Of a stretch of DNA of 64,000 bases, positions 48,201 through 58,152 are shown piece by piece. The DNA lies in NCBI GenBank assembly GCA_963662155.1, contig OY759274.1, forward strand, positions 36,000,795-36,064,794. Direction: 5' to 3'. The notes beneath the pieces are model-generated. The model made no database searches. It was not told the origin of the DNA and saw nothing but the letters and a program-made list of their open reading frames with translations. Position numbers and translations under genes: made by a program. The first letter of the stretch is position 1, and each line of letters opens with the position of its first letter. Origin of the DNA: Lamellibrachia columna (Eukaryota; Annelida; Polychaeta; Sabellida; Siboglinidae).

Positions 48201-51200
48201 GTTAGAAGTTAGTGTACACGACACATATTCAACCAGCACGTGGTGCAGATCCATATAGACTTCCATTCTTTTGTCTCTTCAACAGCGATAAACAACAAAT
48301 GGAAGAGTCGGTAAAATGAGACACAGTTCTATAAATAAGTCAGTATTGTTCATAAACGCAGCTTTATTAGAGTGCTTATCTTAGAGCTGAAATCGACACT
48401 ACTACTACTAATAATTTAGTTCTTATATAGCACATACTCTTGTAGATAGATCAACGCGCTTTATAATGAAATAATACATACATAAAAATGCTGATAATCC
48501 AGATATAAAAATATATATAATGTAAATTATTAAATAAATACTCTTAAAAATAGTTAATATATATATATATATATGATAAGTAAATACATTGAAATACAGT
48601 ATACTTGATGATGCAAATTAAAATAATATAATAACCTATAATAGTATAATATAATAAACTATATATTGAACATTAATAAAAATAAAAAAAATTTAAACTA
48701 TCGTAGCAACCTATTTCAGTGTCACTGGTCATAAAAATATTTGAACATGTGGGTTTTTAGAGTTCGTTTAAATGTCTATAAATCCTTAGTGGTGCGCACA
48801 GCAAAAGGCAGCCGATTCCAGAGTGGAGGATCCAAAATCCCATTGGCGTGTCTCCCAATCACACGCTTTGACACCTGTACATTTAGTGTCAAGTGCTGCG
48901 CCTGTCATAATCTGCTATCACTGTGGTGCACATGTACCAGTTCAGCCAGGCCATGTATACATTTAAACATAATTACTAACACTTTAAATTCGATTCAGTG
49001 ACGCACCGGTAGACCGGTAGCAGCACCCGCAACACAAGGATGATATGGTCACGTTGCCGTGTCCTAGTTACCAAGCGGGCAGCTTTGTTTTGGATCTGCT
49101 GTAGGCGTTCGATTTGTGCAAATGGTAGTCCTAGCAATAGCGAATTGCAATAATCCAGCCGTGATGTTACAAGGGCTTGAACCGCACATCTTGTAGCCTC
49201 AGGTTTTAGATAACGCCGAATTGACGATAGCCTGCGTAGATGGTAGTTGCAATTTAGTTGCAATTGGCACAGACAGCAGTAACCTGGTCGATCGTAGATA
49301 ACTGTTGGTCCATAATTACACCCAGATTTCGAATACGCGACACAGGAATGATGTTGCTACTCCCGATTCTGAATGGGCAGGGAACAGCATTGCCAAATTT
49401 AGTGTTGTTGTGTTTGGAGAGGAAGTGTATTACTTCAGTCTTGTTGTCATTTGACTTCAGTCGATGCAGCAGCATCCACTGTCGTATTTCTCTTATGCAT
49501 ATGACCAGACGCTCGGTAGATTGTTCTTCGTCACTTTCAATGTTAGGGTTAAACGACACATAGATTTGTATGTCATCAACATATGTATGATAGCTCGCAC
49601 CGTGCCTCTGAAGTGAATCGTGAATAGAATGGGTCCAATTACAGAACCCTGTGGCACTCCACACCACAGTGGAACACTTACAGAACCCTGTGTCACTCCA
49701 CACCACAATGGAACACTTACAGAACCCTGTGTCACTCCACACCACAGTGGAACACTTACAGAACCCTGTGTCACTCCACACCACAGTGGAACACTTACAT
49801 AACCCTGTGGCACTCCACACCACAGTGGAACACTTACAGAACCCTGTGTCACTCCACACCACAGTGGAACACTTACAGAACCCTGTGGCACTCCACACCA
49901 CAGTGGAACACTTACAGAACCCTGTGTCACTCCACACCACAATGGAACACTTACAGAACCCTGTGTCACTCCACACCACAGTGGAACACTTACATAACCC
50001 TGTGGCACTCCACACCACAGTGGAACACTTACAGAACTCTGTGTCACTCCACACCACAGTGGAACACTTACAGAACCCTGTGGCACTCCACACCACAGTG
50101 GAACACTTACAGAACCCTGTGTCACTCCACACCACAATGGAACACTTACAGAACCCTGTGTCACTCCACACCACAGTGGAACACTTACATAACCCTGTGG
50201 CACTCCACACCACAGTGGAACACTTACAGAACCCTGTGTCACTCCACACCACAGTGGAACACTTACAGAACCCTGTGTCACTCCACACCACAGTGGAACA
50301 CTTACATAACCCTGTGGCACTCCACACCACAGTGGAACACAGAACCCTGTGTCACTCCACACCACAGTGGAACACTTACAGAACCCTGTGTCACTCCACA
50401 CCACAGTGGAACACTTACAGAACCCTGTGGCACTCCACACCACAGTGGAACACTTACAGAACCCTGTGTCACTCCACACCACAATGGAACACTTACAGAA
50501 CCCTGTGTCACTCCACACCACAATGGAACACTTGCAGTCCTCAATGCCTTGGGGAATACACCTTGTTGGAAACTTGCATTCACCAAGGCCACAAGACAAG
50601 ACAGATGTATAGCCGCAGATTGTTTTAGCAAACTAGCACAACTACTGTGCTGGTCGAGTGTTGCGGAGAGAGAGAAAGAGTCCCAAGTCGCACTAGCGCA
50701 TCAGCTAAATACACTAGTTCCATTACTTGACAGTAGATATACAAGATAACAATATAGAATTAAGTACATATCAGTAAATGGTCACTCACTTTTTACCTAT
50801 GTCCAGGAAAGAGTCTTTGGTTTATGTTGCTACCAGAATTCCAGGACATTTTCAGAACAGAAATTGTATATAAATATCGTTGTATTGCTGCAACCACTGT
50901 ATAACAAAATTAATTGGAGATTGATGATTAGATACATTTATTTATGCTTAAGGCATACTGTTTTGCCACTTGCTGTTTGCCACTACAAAATGTGTCATCT
51001 GTTCATGATTTATCTAACTGGGGACATATGATGTGTCCTTGACATTATAAATACACTGTAAAGTCCTGGAATTATGTTGTGATGAAAGGGTAGGAACCCT
51101 ACTTTAATAACAGGACAAAACTTCTTAAGTTGGGTTTATTTGGAATGTCAGGTGAAAACAAGAGTGCTGATGAGAATAAAGGCAGCAGCATTGACAACAA

Positions 51201-54200
51201 GGTTGTTATTGAGGAAGTAAACGAGGTTGAGATCAATGAGGAACAATCAACACCGCTACTGCGCCGAAACTCCCTACGATCTCGTATGCGCCACGGCAGT
51301 GGCACAACTCTCAAGTCACTGGCCGATTGTATCTCACCACCACCGGCACCCCCTGCTGTCACAAGTAGTAACTGTCCACCGGCGTCAGTAGAACACAAAC
51401 CAAATGCTGCAGCGATATCGGACGGGTGTACTCCGAAAAAGGTACATTGAAAAACAAGAATGGAATCTGATACTGATATTTAAAGGGATAAAGTATAACT
51501 GTTTTCATCGGAACATCATATGTTATATAGCATAAAGTGTATTCTAATATATTGATCACTCAATAACTGTTTTCATCGGAACATCATATGTTATATAGCA
51601 TAAAGTGTATTCTAATATATTGATCACTCAAAGCTGTTTTAATGAAACGCGCATTTTTCATTATTTGGCCATTATCTGTACAAAATGTTTTTTGTAAACA
51701 TTGTTTTATTAGTTTTTTTATATTTCTTTGTTGCTGTAGCCTGACCAGATTACGATACCGGAACACGATGCACTAGTCAATGAGGTGTTGTCATGGCAAC
51801 TGATACCCCCAGAGGTGTACACCACGCTTCCCCCGCCCCCTTCCACCATATACGGTGCCCAGCATCTGCTGCGACTGTTTGGTAAGTACAAGTGACACGT
51901 TCTCTATTTTACATTCTGCTTTGTTTAGTCAAATTTCTGATACATTCAGACAAAGCCATTAATTTAAAAATAATTTCTTCGTTCAGAAATAATTTCGATG
52001 TCATGTTGAGCTGTGAATATTTTAGTAATTTTTAATGTGATCAAACAATAATATATGGTTTTAAAATGTTTATATACCAATCAACACAACACAAATATAG
52101 AGATATGAACAGGCCAAATCGATGATGTTTGTTTATTATGGGGGTTAAATGTAAGCCTTGTTTGGCACACTTTTTTTACGTTTAAAACAGGCCAGGCCTG
52201 TTGACTCCTTCACGCACGAGTCTCCTGTACATTAAAGGGAAACAAAAATCATGAATTTGGGCCTAGAGTTACTAAAACAACCATTTACAACTATAATTAA
52301 GAATATCATGCGAGTGGTCTACTGAGAGAACCCTGCTGAACACACAGCATCTTAATTTCATGGGCTGCACCTACTGTTAGGTAATCATAGGCTGGCAATA
52401 TTCACTCTCCAAATGAAAATATATTTCTATACACCTATACTTGCCAGTAGGATATAGCCATGCTGTTTGCATCCAAATTCAACTTATGTAACATATTGTG
52501 GCCTTTGTTTACTAAACTAGTCCTCTTTCTGTCAGAACAGAACATTTGTTTCAAACTTTGTATTGGTTCTGTGTATGTCGCCATCCCTTAATACGTCACT
52601 TTAGTCTGGGTTACCCTGATTTCATACAACTGTGCATACTCTTATAGATCGCACTGGTTAACATGTCAGCCTTCGATCAGCTGGAGAAATAATTGGAATC
52701 TCAAACTTTTAGAACACATTCTGAGTAAACCACTGGTGTGATATTCTTGATTTTAGTTGCACATGGTTAGTTTTTATTATGTCACTTAGGTGCAGAGTTT
52801 GAACAGGCGTCACCCAACAGATTAGTAGTCGTAATATCTTTAATGTCATTTTATGTGGAAGTTGACCAGTAATGAACATCCGCAATCCTTTTCTCTAACA
52901 GTGAAGTTGCCCGATCTGCTGCAGCAGATGACAATTCCCAGAATGCACCTGCAGCACTTGACGCAGCACCTTGAAATGTTTCTCGGGTGAGCAGCCGCAT
53001 GTCTCTGTGATATAACACTCTGTATAACACTGGTACTTGGCAGCAGGCTTGGGTTCATATGCAAATGCATTTGAAAATGTCGCATTTGCAGTGTCATCTC
53101 CTGCTCCACATTTGCATCAAAACATTTGCATTTTAATCAAAAACATTTGCATTTTAATCAAAACCATTTGCATTTGATTAAAAAAATCATTTGCATTTGA
53201 TTAACACCATTTGCATTTGCGTTTGATTAAAAAACATTTGACTTGACTGCAAGTTGCCAGCCCCAAATGTTTACCTTAGACAGATTTGCAGAAGCCATGA
53301 TTAGCAGTCAAGTTATCTCCCTACCAATGGGCATGTTACTGTAGAAGGCCCTTCAATTCCTGCCCGAGTGACCAGCCCACCCCAGTTGGTAGTGTTTGTG
53401 TGCTCACCTATGCTAAGTTTATCTGTGAAATGCAGTCAGTGAAGTTCAGGCAGCCTTTTGAAATCCATGGCCACAATTATCACAAATAGTTTTGGTATTC
53501 ACAATCTATCTCGATTTAAAGCAATATTTATCAATATTTTAGCAATGATGCATTACGTTTAATAATTTTGATTGCTCTGCTTGGATTACTCTCACCCAGA
53601 GACTGATCATTCTCAAGCAGACAGTAACGCTAAAACTAAGGCTGCCAAATGTTACCATAGTGACCATAATCACTATATACCATACGACACCATACACTTA
53701 ACACAGTTTTGTCAATGAATGACATTATATGTTAACTATTGTTTGTATTTCATTTGAGTAATTCTGCCACTATTCTCTTTCTTCCCACCAAGCCCTATGT
53801 TTCTGCTTCAGACAGTAAAGCCCAAGTATTTCTTACTAAGCAAATATGCCAGACCATTTAGGCCTTATCTCATTGTCCTTCTGAATGGACAAGGTTTATT
53901 TACAGAGATTGGACAATTAAGGGCAGCAGCCTGCTTATTCCCTTTATGGGGCAAAGAAGCCTCCCCACTTGAATAAATGCACTGTTTATCCTAGGCTATT
54001 CTTCAACCCAAAACTTTCCCTAATTAAATGTCACTCTTACATGTCCTTCGAATATAATATTTTTTTATTGGTTACTGAAACATTATTTAGTGATAAAGCA
54101 TGTTTTATGTAACCATATTTAATCAAGTTGATGTAAACTGGTATTTACTTTATTGCATTTTTCAGTCATAAAAACACTTTTATTTGGATTTGAATCATCT

Positions 54201-54629
54201 TATACATTTGCATTTGAATCATCTCAAACATTTGCATTTGAATCATTTCAGACACTTGCATTTGCATCATTTCAAACACTTGCATTTGTATTTGAATCAT
54301 TTCAAACATTTGCATTTAAATGTGCCGACTTTCATTTGAACCTAGGCCTGCTTGGCAGTGGATGGTTTACTGCTGGTTTGGGTATGTTTTAGTTAGAAAT
54401 GTTGCATTTACATAGTTTAGCAGGTTAATATAAATTGGTGCATCTATGAAGACATATATTGACATTCAATGCTGACATACACCAAATACTCTGATGTTTA
54501 TTATGCAGGTACCTCTCAGAGCGAATTGAGGAGCTCTTCCCTGTCTCAGCCTACGTTGAGCACCAGGAGTACAGCATTCATGGCAGCATTAAGGGGCAGT
54601 CTACAAAACATGTGGGCAGGACAATCTAG
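30145..54629 (+). CDS. MSL3: MSL3, complete gene, 12 exons, 608 residues
   Basis: MSL3 is the chromo-barrel and MRG-domain subunit of the MSL complex, which directs the MOF acetyltransferase to H4K16 on active chromatin. The exons are 30145-30243, 32074-32156, 32587-32679, 34258-34489, 44185-44283, 45396-45547, 47285-47431, 47829-48112, 51152-51441, 51740-51881, 52902-52986 and 54509-54629. They sum to 1827 bp, divisible by three, and all phases join. Residues about 8-90 form the chromo-barrel ([36 protein letters not shown]). Acidic residues follow (120-169). The MRG domain is split, as in other MSL3 proteins: 179-300 ([45 protein letters not shown]) and 507-600 ([38 protein letters not shown]). 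Between them lies a long insert with SRRITRHS and Pro-rich parts. It is longer than the ~520-residue human protein. Intron 4 (9.7 kb) is swollen by transposons. Confidence 0.95.
30244..32073. other. MSL3 intron 1
   Basis: It contains TATG-rich simple sequence at about 30315-30380, an ATT microsatellite at about 31436-31455, and a half-element at about 31724 whose end TACAGTCCGACCCCATTATG resembles pogo/Tigger-type termini. No gene. Confidence 0.5.
32074..32156 (+). CDS. MSL3: MSL3 exon 2
   Basis: The acceptor is TTCCCCAG and the donor AG/GTGATG. It encodes [19 protein letters not shown], then IHFQGWNS, the aromatic-cage part of the chromo-barrel. It ends in phase 2. Confidence 0.92.
32587..32679 (+). 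CDS. MSL3: MSL3 exon 3
   Basis: The acceptor is GATGTTTCAG and the donor CAT/GTAGGT. It encodes [19 protein letters not shown], then [11 protein letters not shown], the C-terminal helix of the chromo-barrel. It begins phase 2 and ends phase 2. Confidence 0.92.
33182..33575 (+). pseudogene. THAP zinc-finger remnant in MSL3 intron 3
   Basis: [20 protein letters not shown] and HKF open a THAP domain (C-x4-C). After a frame change [20 protein letters not shown] and later [19 protein letters not shown] follow, the order of a THAP finger with its trailing AVPTIF-like box. The final His of C-x2-HF is Leu, and stops and shifts intervene. THAP fingers occur in P-element-type transposases and their host derivatives. 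Confidence 0.6.
34258..34489 (+). CDS. MSL3: MSL3 exon 4
   Basis: The acceptor is CTGTTCCAG and the donor AAT/GTATGT. It encodes a basic [14 protein letters not shown] segment followed by an acidic linker rich in Asp/Ser ([11 protein letters not shown]). It begins phase 2 and ends phase 0. Confidence 0.9.
34804..35067 (+). repeat. 5' LTR of the BEL/Pao element
   Basis: It starts TGTAAGTGCTAATAATT and ends GAACCGCTACA. AATAAA within ACGTGAATAAACAG (about 35000) is a candidate polyadenylation signal. Confidence 0.95.
35118..35840 (+). pseudogene. BEL/Pao gag, truncated
   Basis: This 240-codon frame has a Glu/Arg-rich coiled coil at residues about 75-160 ([20 protein letters not shown] and on), typical of BEL/Pao gag N-termini. 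The nucleocapsid zinc knuckles and the aspartic protease that should follow are absent. The frame runs out of register into pol-like sequence near 35760, marking a deletion junction. Confidence 0.8.
35764..38853 (+). pseudogene. BEL/Pao pol: RT, RNase H, integrase; frameshifted
   Basis: Frame 35764-37803 begins with the post-protease [10 protein letters not shown] motif. It then holds the reverse transcriptase ([33 protein letters not shown]; catalytic YVDD at 36646-36657) and Pao-type RNase H ([26 protein letters not shown]). A frameshift near 37715 leads to the second frame (to 38296), with the integrase HHCC finger (HHHQHVC; CVKC). Another near 38290 leads to the third (38293-38742), with the DDE core ([24 protein letters not shown]). 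A TAG at 38740-38742 interrupts, and coding similarity ends near 38815. The end of integrase and anything beyond it is deleted. Confidence 0.9.
38896..39159 (+). repeat. 3' LTR of the BEL/Pao element
   Basis: It matches the 5' LTR base for base except ACGTAAATAAA for ACGTGAATAAA. A short purine-rich tract (TTAGAGGAG) sits just upstream and may be the polypurine tract. Confidence 0.95.
39165..40640. repeat. Region with ATTACTATTACT words
   Basis: Clusters of TTACTATTACA occur at about 39163-39195, 40018-40048 and 40566-40627. Before the BEL insertion they continued into 34760-34803. The reverse-complement form is seen at 62583-63412. A GATT microsatellite lies at about 39611-39637. No gene. 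Confidence 0.6.
41168..42922. mobile_element. pogo/Tigger-like non-autonomous DNA transposon
   Basis: The left TIR is CAGTCGCGCCTCGTTATAAC. The right TIR read inverted is CAGACTCGCGCCTCGTTATA. TA dinucleotides flank both (41166-41167, 42923-42924), the Tc1/mariner-superfamily target. It is 1.75 kb without a transposase frame. Confidence 0.8.
43001..43912 (-). mobile_element. CR1/L2-like LINE, 5'-truncated
   Basis: The minus-strand frame 43907-43278 (209 codons) is the C-terminal part of a non-LTR reverse transcriptase: [29 protein letters not shown], a [20 protein letters not shown] core and a C-terminal [20 protein letters not shown]. An A-rich stretch and a (GATAA)n microsatellite (43001-43024) mark its 3' tail. 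The frame is open, but the endonuclease and most of the RT are missing. Confidence 0.88.
44185..44283 (+). CDS. MSL3: MSL3 exon 5
   Basis: The acceptor is CTGGCAG and the donor AAG/GTAAGA. It is 99 bp, phase 0. It encodes [19 protein letters not shown], then [14 protein letters not shown], the start of the MRG domain. It is a small exon wedged between two inverted transposon copies. Confidence 0.92.
44396..45249. mobile_element. piggyBac-like TIR element B
   Basis: The ends are AGTAGCTGGGGCAGCTATT and, inverted, GGTAGCTGGGGTGGCTAA. TTAA flanks both (44392-44395, 45250-45253), the piggyBac target duplication. It is 854 bp with no coding frame, in MSL3 intron 5. Confidence 0.75.
45396..45547 (+). 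CDS. MSL3: MSL3 exon 6
   Basis: The acceptor is TTTTTTTGTAG. It encodes [20 protein letters not shown] and on into a loop ending EEQDASK. The donor is placed at AAAAC/GTATGG (45548) because its phase 2 is the one that fits exon 7; the stronger-looking GTAAAA at 45541 would break the frame. Confidence 0.82.
45640..46849. mobile_element. TIR DNA transposon (hAT-like end), non-autonomous
   Basis: The termini CAGGGCTTCATATTTGA and their inverted match TCAAATATGAAGCCCTG lie at 45640 and 46849. A 6-bp direct repeat GTATTG flanks them (45634-45639, 46850-46855). Subterminal GCGAGCGATAAATCGCTCGC-type palindromes recur at both ends. Interior parts resemble the pogo-like element at 41.2-42.9 kb. Confidence 0.8.
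46856..47284. other. MSL3 intron 6, distal part
   Basis: AT-rich with no gene. A pyrimidine tract TGTCCTGCTTCAG closes it at 47284. Confidence 0.5.
47285..47431 (+). CDS. MSL3: MSL3 exon 7
   Basis: It encodes [20 protein letters not shown] and [12 protein letters not shown], the conserved middle of the MRG domain. The donor is TAG/GTTAGT, phase 2. Confidence 0.9.
47829..48112 (+). CDS. MSL3: MSL3 exon 8
   Basis: The acceptor is ACATACAG and the donor CAG/GTAAGA. It encodes the MRG-splitting insert: Ser/Gly/Pro-rich, then [12 protein letters not shown] (an IKQE SUMO-type motif) and [15 protein letters not shown], which corresponds to the RRSTRHS box of vertebrate MSL3. Confidence 0.88.
48394..50640 (-). 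mobile_element. L2/CR1-like LINE with RT motif blown up into an array
   Basis: The minus-strand track begins near 50640 ([18 protein letters not shown]). It is then replaced by a 39-bp array and resumes with [16 protein letters not shown], catalytic [28 protein letters not shown] and the C-terminal [17 protein letters not shown], then [15 protein letters not shown] (to about 48976). An 11-bp duplication (TTGCAACTAAA) near 49258 breaks the frame. The 3' end carries AAAGCGCGTTGA .. GCTATATAAGAAC and a (TAG)n tail at 48394-48412. It is dead, in MSL3 intron 8. Confidence 0.88.
49660..50535. repeat. 39-bp minisatellite, about 22 copies, in frame with the RT
   Basis: The plus-strand unit begins ACTTACAGAACCCTGTGTCA. 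On the minus strand each unit encodes 13 residues, [13 protein letters not shown] or [13 protein letters not shown]. The 39-bp period keeps all three frames, and its last unit runs straight into the true GVPQGS motif of the LINE. One unit near 50341 lacks 6 bp. Confidence 0.95.
50741..51151. other. MSL3 intron 8, distal part
   Basis: AT-rich with no gene. The acceptor GGAATGTCAG ends it. Confidence 0.5.
51152..51441 (+). CDS. MSL3: MSL3 exon 9
   Basis: It encodes an acidic stretch ([15 protein letters not shown]), then [19 protein letters not shown] and a Pro-rich SPPPAPPAV tail. The donor is AAG/GTACAT, phase 0. Poorly conserved linker of the split MRG domain, but the frame and splice phases fit. 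Confidence 0.85.
51496..51631. repeat. 68-bp tandem duplication in intron 9
   Basis: TAACTGTTTTCATCGGAACA starts both copies (first near 51496, second 68 bp later). They are nearly identical. Confidence 0.9.
51740..51881 (+). CDS. MSL3: MSL3 exon 10
   Basis: The acceptor is TTGCTGTAG and the donor TTTG/GTAAGT. It encodes [20 protein letters not shown] and [11 protein letters not shown], the strongest MRG signature. It ends phase 1. Confidence 0.94.
51882..52901. other. MSL3 intron 10
   Basis: No gene. The part at 52240-52810 is a copy of the dispersed repeat seen at 15.7-16.0 kb, with one half inverted. Confidence 0.55.
52902..52986 (+). CDS. MSL3: MSL3 exon 11
   Basis: The acceptor is TTTCTCTAACAG and the donor CGG/GTGAGC. 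It encodes [20 protein letters not shown], then TQHLEMFL, a helix pair of the MRG domain. It ends phase 2. Confidence 0.92.
53044..54350. mobile_element. hAT-like non-autonomous transposon with CATTTG-rich ends
   Basis: The left end is CAGGCTTGGGTTCATATG and the right end inverted is CAGGCCTAGGTTCAAATG. An exact 8-bp target duplication CTTGGCAG flanks it (53036-53043, 54351-54358), the hAT hallmark. Subterminal regions (53085-53235, 54180-54320) are arrays of CATTTGCATTTGAATCA-like units. It is 1307 bp with no transposase. Confidence 0.88.
54509..54629 (+). CDS. MSL3: MSL3 exon 12 (stop)
   Basis: The acceptor is TTTATTATGCAG. It encodes [20 protein letters not shown], then [19 protein letters not shown] and TAG at 54627-54629. 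The FPxSAYV motif ends the MRG domain; the last 20 residues are lineage-specific. Confidence 0.92.
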
Positions 54630-54653
54630 GTGGTGCCTCCTGCATACGAAGGG

Positions 54654-55132
54654 ATGATCTCAAAACGCTGATTTATGACACTACGCAAAACCAACGTCTT
54701 TTAACATCAGGCTCCCATGTTAGGCTACTACCAATTAAAGTTAAGTTCCCGTGTGCGAGCCTCCAAAATCCCAGGGACGGCTGCTATTGGTTAACTCAGC
54801 AACAGAAAGTTCCACGTTTCAGGGGGTTATCTGCCAGGGGTAGTGAGGTAGCCACAGTGAGGTAGTCACAACCCCTGGTGGCGAGGATGAGTAACATAAA
54901 ATGTCCCATGTTTTTGTACGTTTAAAAGGTGTAAAGATACATCTAGTGAAACCCTTCGGAGTTCTTCTCTACATCGATACCCTTGTGCCAGTGTTTTCTT
55001 TTTTAACCCCCACGAACCCCAGGTAATGGATGGCCCATAACCATTATGTACTGTTCATATTGTACCCTCCCCCATACCCCCGTGAAACCAGTTTTGCATA
55101 ATGTCAAACACTGATGTTTTGAGATCATTTGT
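54654..55132. mobile_element. MITE in the MSL3 3' region
   Basis: Inverted ends of about 45 bp: GGGATGATCTCAAAACGCTG at 54654 and its inverted match ATGTTTTGAGATCATTT at about 55115. A third copy of the end occurs at about 57155-57210. It starts 25 bp after the MSL3 stop, so it may supply the 3' UTR. Confidence 0.7.
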
Positions 55133-56137
55133 AAGACTGCTATTCGCGCCACACCTTTAAATAGGCCGGTCTTGTGTCAGCAGTTAAACTACTCTTTTAG
55201 GGTAGCATAAAATATTTTGTACATTTAGTGATTGTGTGCATCCTCGTTAGCCAAGATGGTAGTAGTACTACGGTACCATTGGCGGAATGACCTGTTCAAA
55301 TGTGGATTTGTCAGTATCCCACACCATGTGTGGATGTACGCTGAATTATTTGTACTTCGTCCCACTTGCAAAAATCTGCATCTTAACAGATCGATCTGCC
55401 AGGTGTACTGATGTAGTCGGAAGCCCCGGACAGTGAGGATGATTTTGTCCAGTGTACAAACTGTTCAGTGTAACTTGGTCATAATTGAGTTTTGAGAAAA
55501 TAATCAGTATTAACACATTATTTCAGACTCCTACTGGCAAAGCAGTTTGGTGTAAAATTAAAATCCAGTTGCATCGCTCTCAGCCGTGTCGGCTCTCAGC
55601 GATTTAACGTGCATTATAACGTCTTGTTCTGGGTATTCACAAAAGGTTTGTGCGTACAAAAAACACTGGCAGTAAACAGTTCAGGTACTGCATTAATTTT
55701 GAAGTGTAACTGTTATGCAATTAATGCAGTGTACAATACCAGTTAACATGACAATGTTTCTTATGCGCTATTGTCGATAAATTAAGATAATCATGTCATA
55801 CAATAATTTCCAACAAGGCTTACAAAAAACGATTGTTACATTTCTCTACAATGACTGTTGTATGTTGATGTTTTAAAATGCATGCTAGTAAGTTCAATAC
55901 ATTCTACTATCGTAGAATGTTGACACTTGCTACCAATGTAAGTGTTGTCACAGTATGTTGATCTCTTTCATGTCATGTCTGTTGTATTTTTAGTAAATAT
56001 AAACAAATGTTCAACATCAATCTGCAATTCTGTTACATTTTAATCCACATTTTCATGAAAAACAATACATATTAATAATCAAACCTGCAATCACCCACAA
56101 TGCCACAGCAATCTTTTCAAGTGTTGAAATTCCCTAA
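55133..56137. other. No gene recognised
   Basis: Intergenic AT-rich sequence between MSL3 and the duplication that follows. No clear polyadenylation signal for MSL3 could be assigned. Confidence 0.35.
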
Positions 56138-57154
56138 CTTTCTCCAACATTGGAAAAGTTAGTATATCCCCGACTTTTTCCACAGATTCTCTTGACATAA
56201 CAGTGTGTATTATACAACTGTTATGTAACGCCATACAAATAATAATATGTACTGGATTCACCATCAGATAACAACTGAAAACTTTACCAGAAAACATTGC
56301 AACTAATACCGCATGACTATTTTGACCAACTTGTATTTTGTTCAGCCAGAAGAAATAAGATTAATCATGCGACCATTTTAATGTCCTTTTTCTTTGACAA
56401 ATAAAGACAACTGTCAGCAAGGCTAGGTGACTAGTAACATACATATTAAATGAAACTGGTGTCGTTTAACCCCCTCCTCCGCTACATGAAACTTGAATTA
56501 CATTGTATGCAATTCCGTATTCACTGGGTGAAACTACCAACATGCACTAGAAGTCGGTGCTGTTGTGAATTGTAATCGCAAATAAACAATGTTTTTTTAA
56601 AATACATCGATGTACAATGCTAAACTTGATCTGACCCCCTTCCCACACTTTCTCCAACATTGGAAAAGTTAGTATATCCCCGACTTTTTCCACAGATTCT
56701 CTTGACATAACAGTGTGTATTATACAACTGTTATGTAACGCCATACAAATAATAATATGTACTGGATTCACCATCAGATAACTGAAAACTTTACCAGAAA
56801 ACATTGCAACTCATACCGCATGACTATTTTGACCAACTTGTATTTTGTTCAGCCAGAAGAAATAAGATTAATCATGCGACCATTTTAATGTCCTTTTTCT
56901 TTGACAAATAAAGACAACTGTCAGCAAGGCTAGGTGACTAGTAACATACATATTAAATGAAACTGGTGTCGTTTAACCCCCTCCTCCGCTACATGAAACT
57001 TGAATTACGTTGTATGCAATTCCGTATTCACCGGGTGAAACTACCAACATGCACTAGAAGTCGGTGCTGTTGTGAATTGTAATCGCAAATAAACAATGTT
57101 TTTTTAAAATACATCGATGTACAATGCTAAACTTGATCTGACCCCCTTCCCACA
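56138..57154. repeat. 510-bp tandem duplication, 2 copies
   Basis: Copy 1 (56138-56647) and copy 2 (56648-57154) differ by a 3-bp indel (ATAACAACTG vs ATAACTG) and only a few substitutions. Two parallel minus-strand open frames are products of the duplication. Confidence 0.93.
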
Positions 57155-57215
57155 CATGAAACCAATTTTGTGCAGTGTCAAACATCAACATTTTGGGATC
57201 ATCCCTAACATGCCA

Positions 57216-58152
57216 AGACATGTTGACAGTAAATCATAGTAAACAACAAGAGACTTTTGCGTCTTTTTAACCATCAACAATTTGTACACATCTACCCTCT
57301 GATTACCTTTTGTCATCAGAAACAAAAATTAATACAAAACAATGTCTATGCAGCCCAACTATGAACAACATCCAGTAATACTGAAGTGTAAAACGCTATT
57401 TACATACTGAGATAGGCAAATGACCGTAGCCAAGACAATCCAACACATGAACATTGCCAAGACAATCCAACAAACAAAAACTAAAGGCCAATGTAATCTG
57501 AGAATGTTGTACAATTTTAGAGAAACTGTTATTTTATAACAAATTAATATCACAAAACGGAGGTCAATACAATATTTCCCATCACATCTTTCAAACTTTA
57601 AGACAAATGTCAAATAGTTACCTAGACATGGTTATCAATGATTTGGGTTTTTCTTTTCAATTTTGCAACCCCAAAATCTAGCAAAATAGGATCCTTCAGA
57701 CGATAGAAAATTCTCATGTATATTTATGATGTGCAGCTTTGGGTTTAATTGTAATCATGTAATTAATTACAATTATAGTGTAACTGATAACACACTATCG
57801 ACTACGACATGCTAGGTCATTTGTGCAAATGTGCTACTTAGGTTTGATGAAATCATTGGACAAGCTAATTAAATTAATTTCAGTTTGGCAGAAAAAAATT
57901 AGGCAGAAAAGTGGCAATACATATGTATATATATATCACTTTCGTAAGTTACCCGATGATTTTAACAAAAGTATGCACTCTTAAGTTTTATTAAACCAAC
58001 TGTGCATATTACTTCACACATTACAGATATGAATATCAACAAACCTAATTCACCATGGGTTTTAAAAAATTTATTGTGGTCGTGGAGTTGGCTTTAATTA
58101 CGCATTTTTAAATGCACACACGCACTCACACAATGGTAAAGAATACAATGAT
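57216..58152. other. No gene recognised
   Basis: AT-rich. The 84-codon minus-strand frame at 57613-57359 is hydrophobic but contains a short tandem repeat and has no domain. Confidence 0.35.

Noticed and set aside
49493..50628. Open frames of 358 and 368 codons (minus) and 325 codons (plus)
   Set aside because: They are the 39-bp array read in different frames; only the LINE frame has biological meaning, and it is dead.
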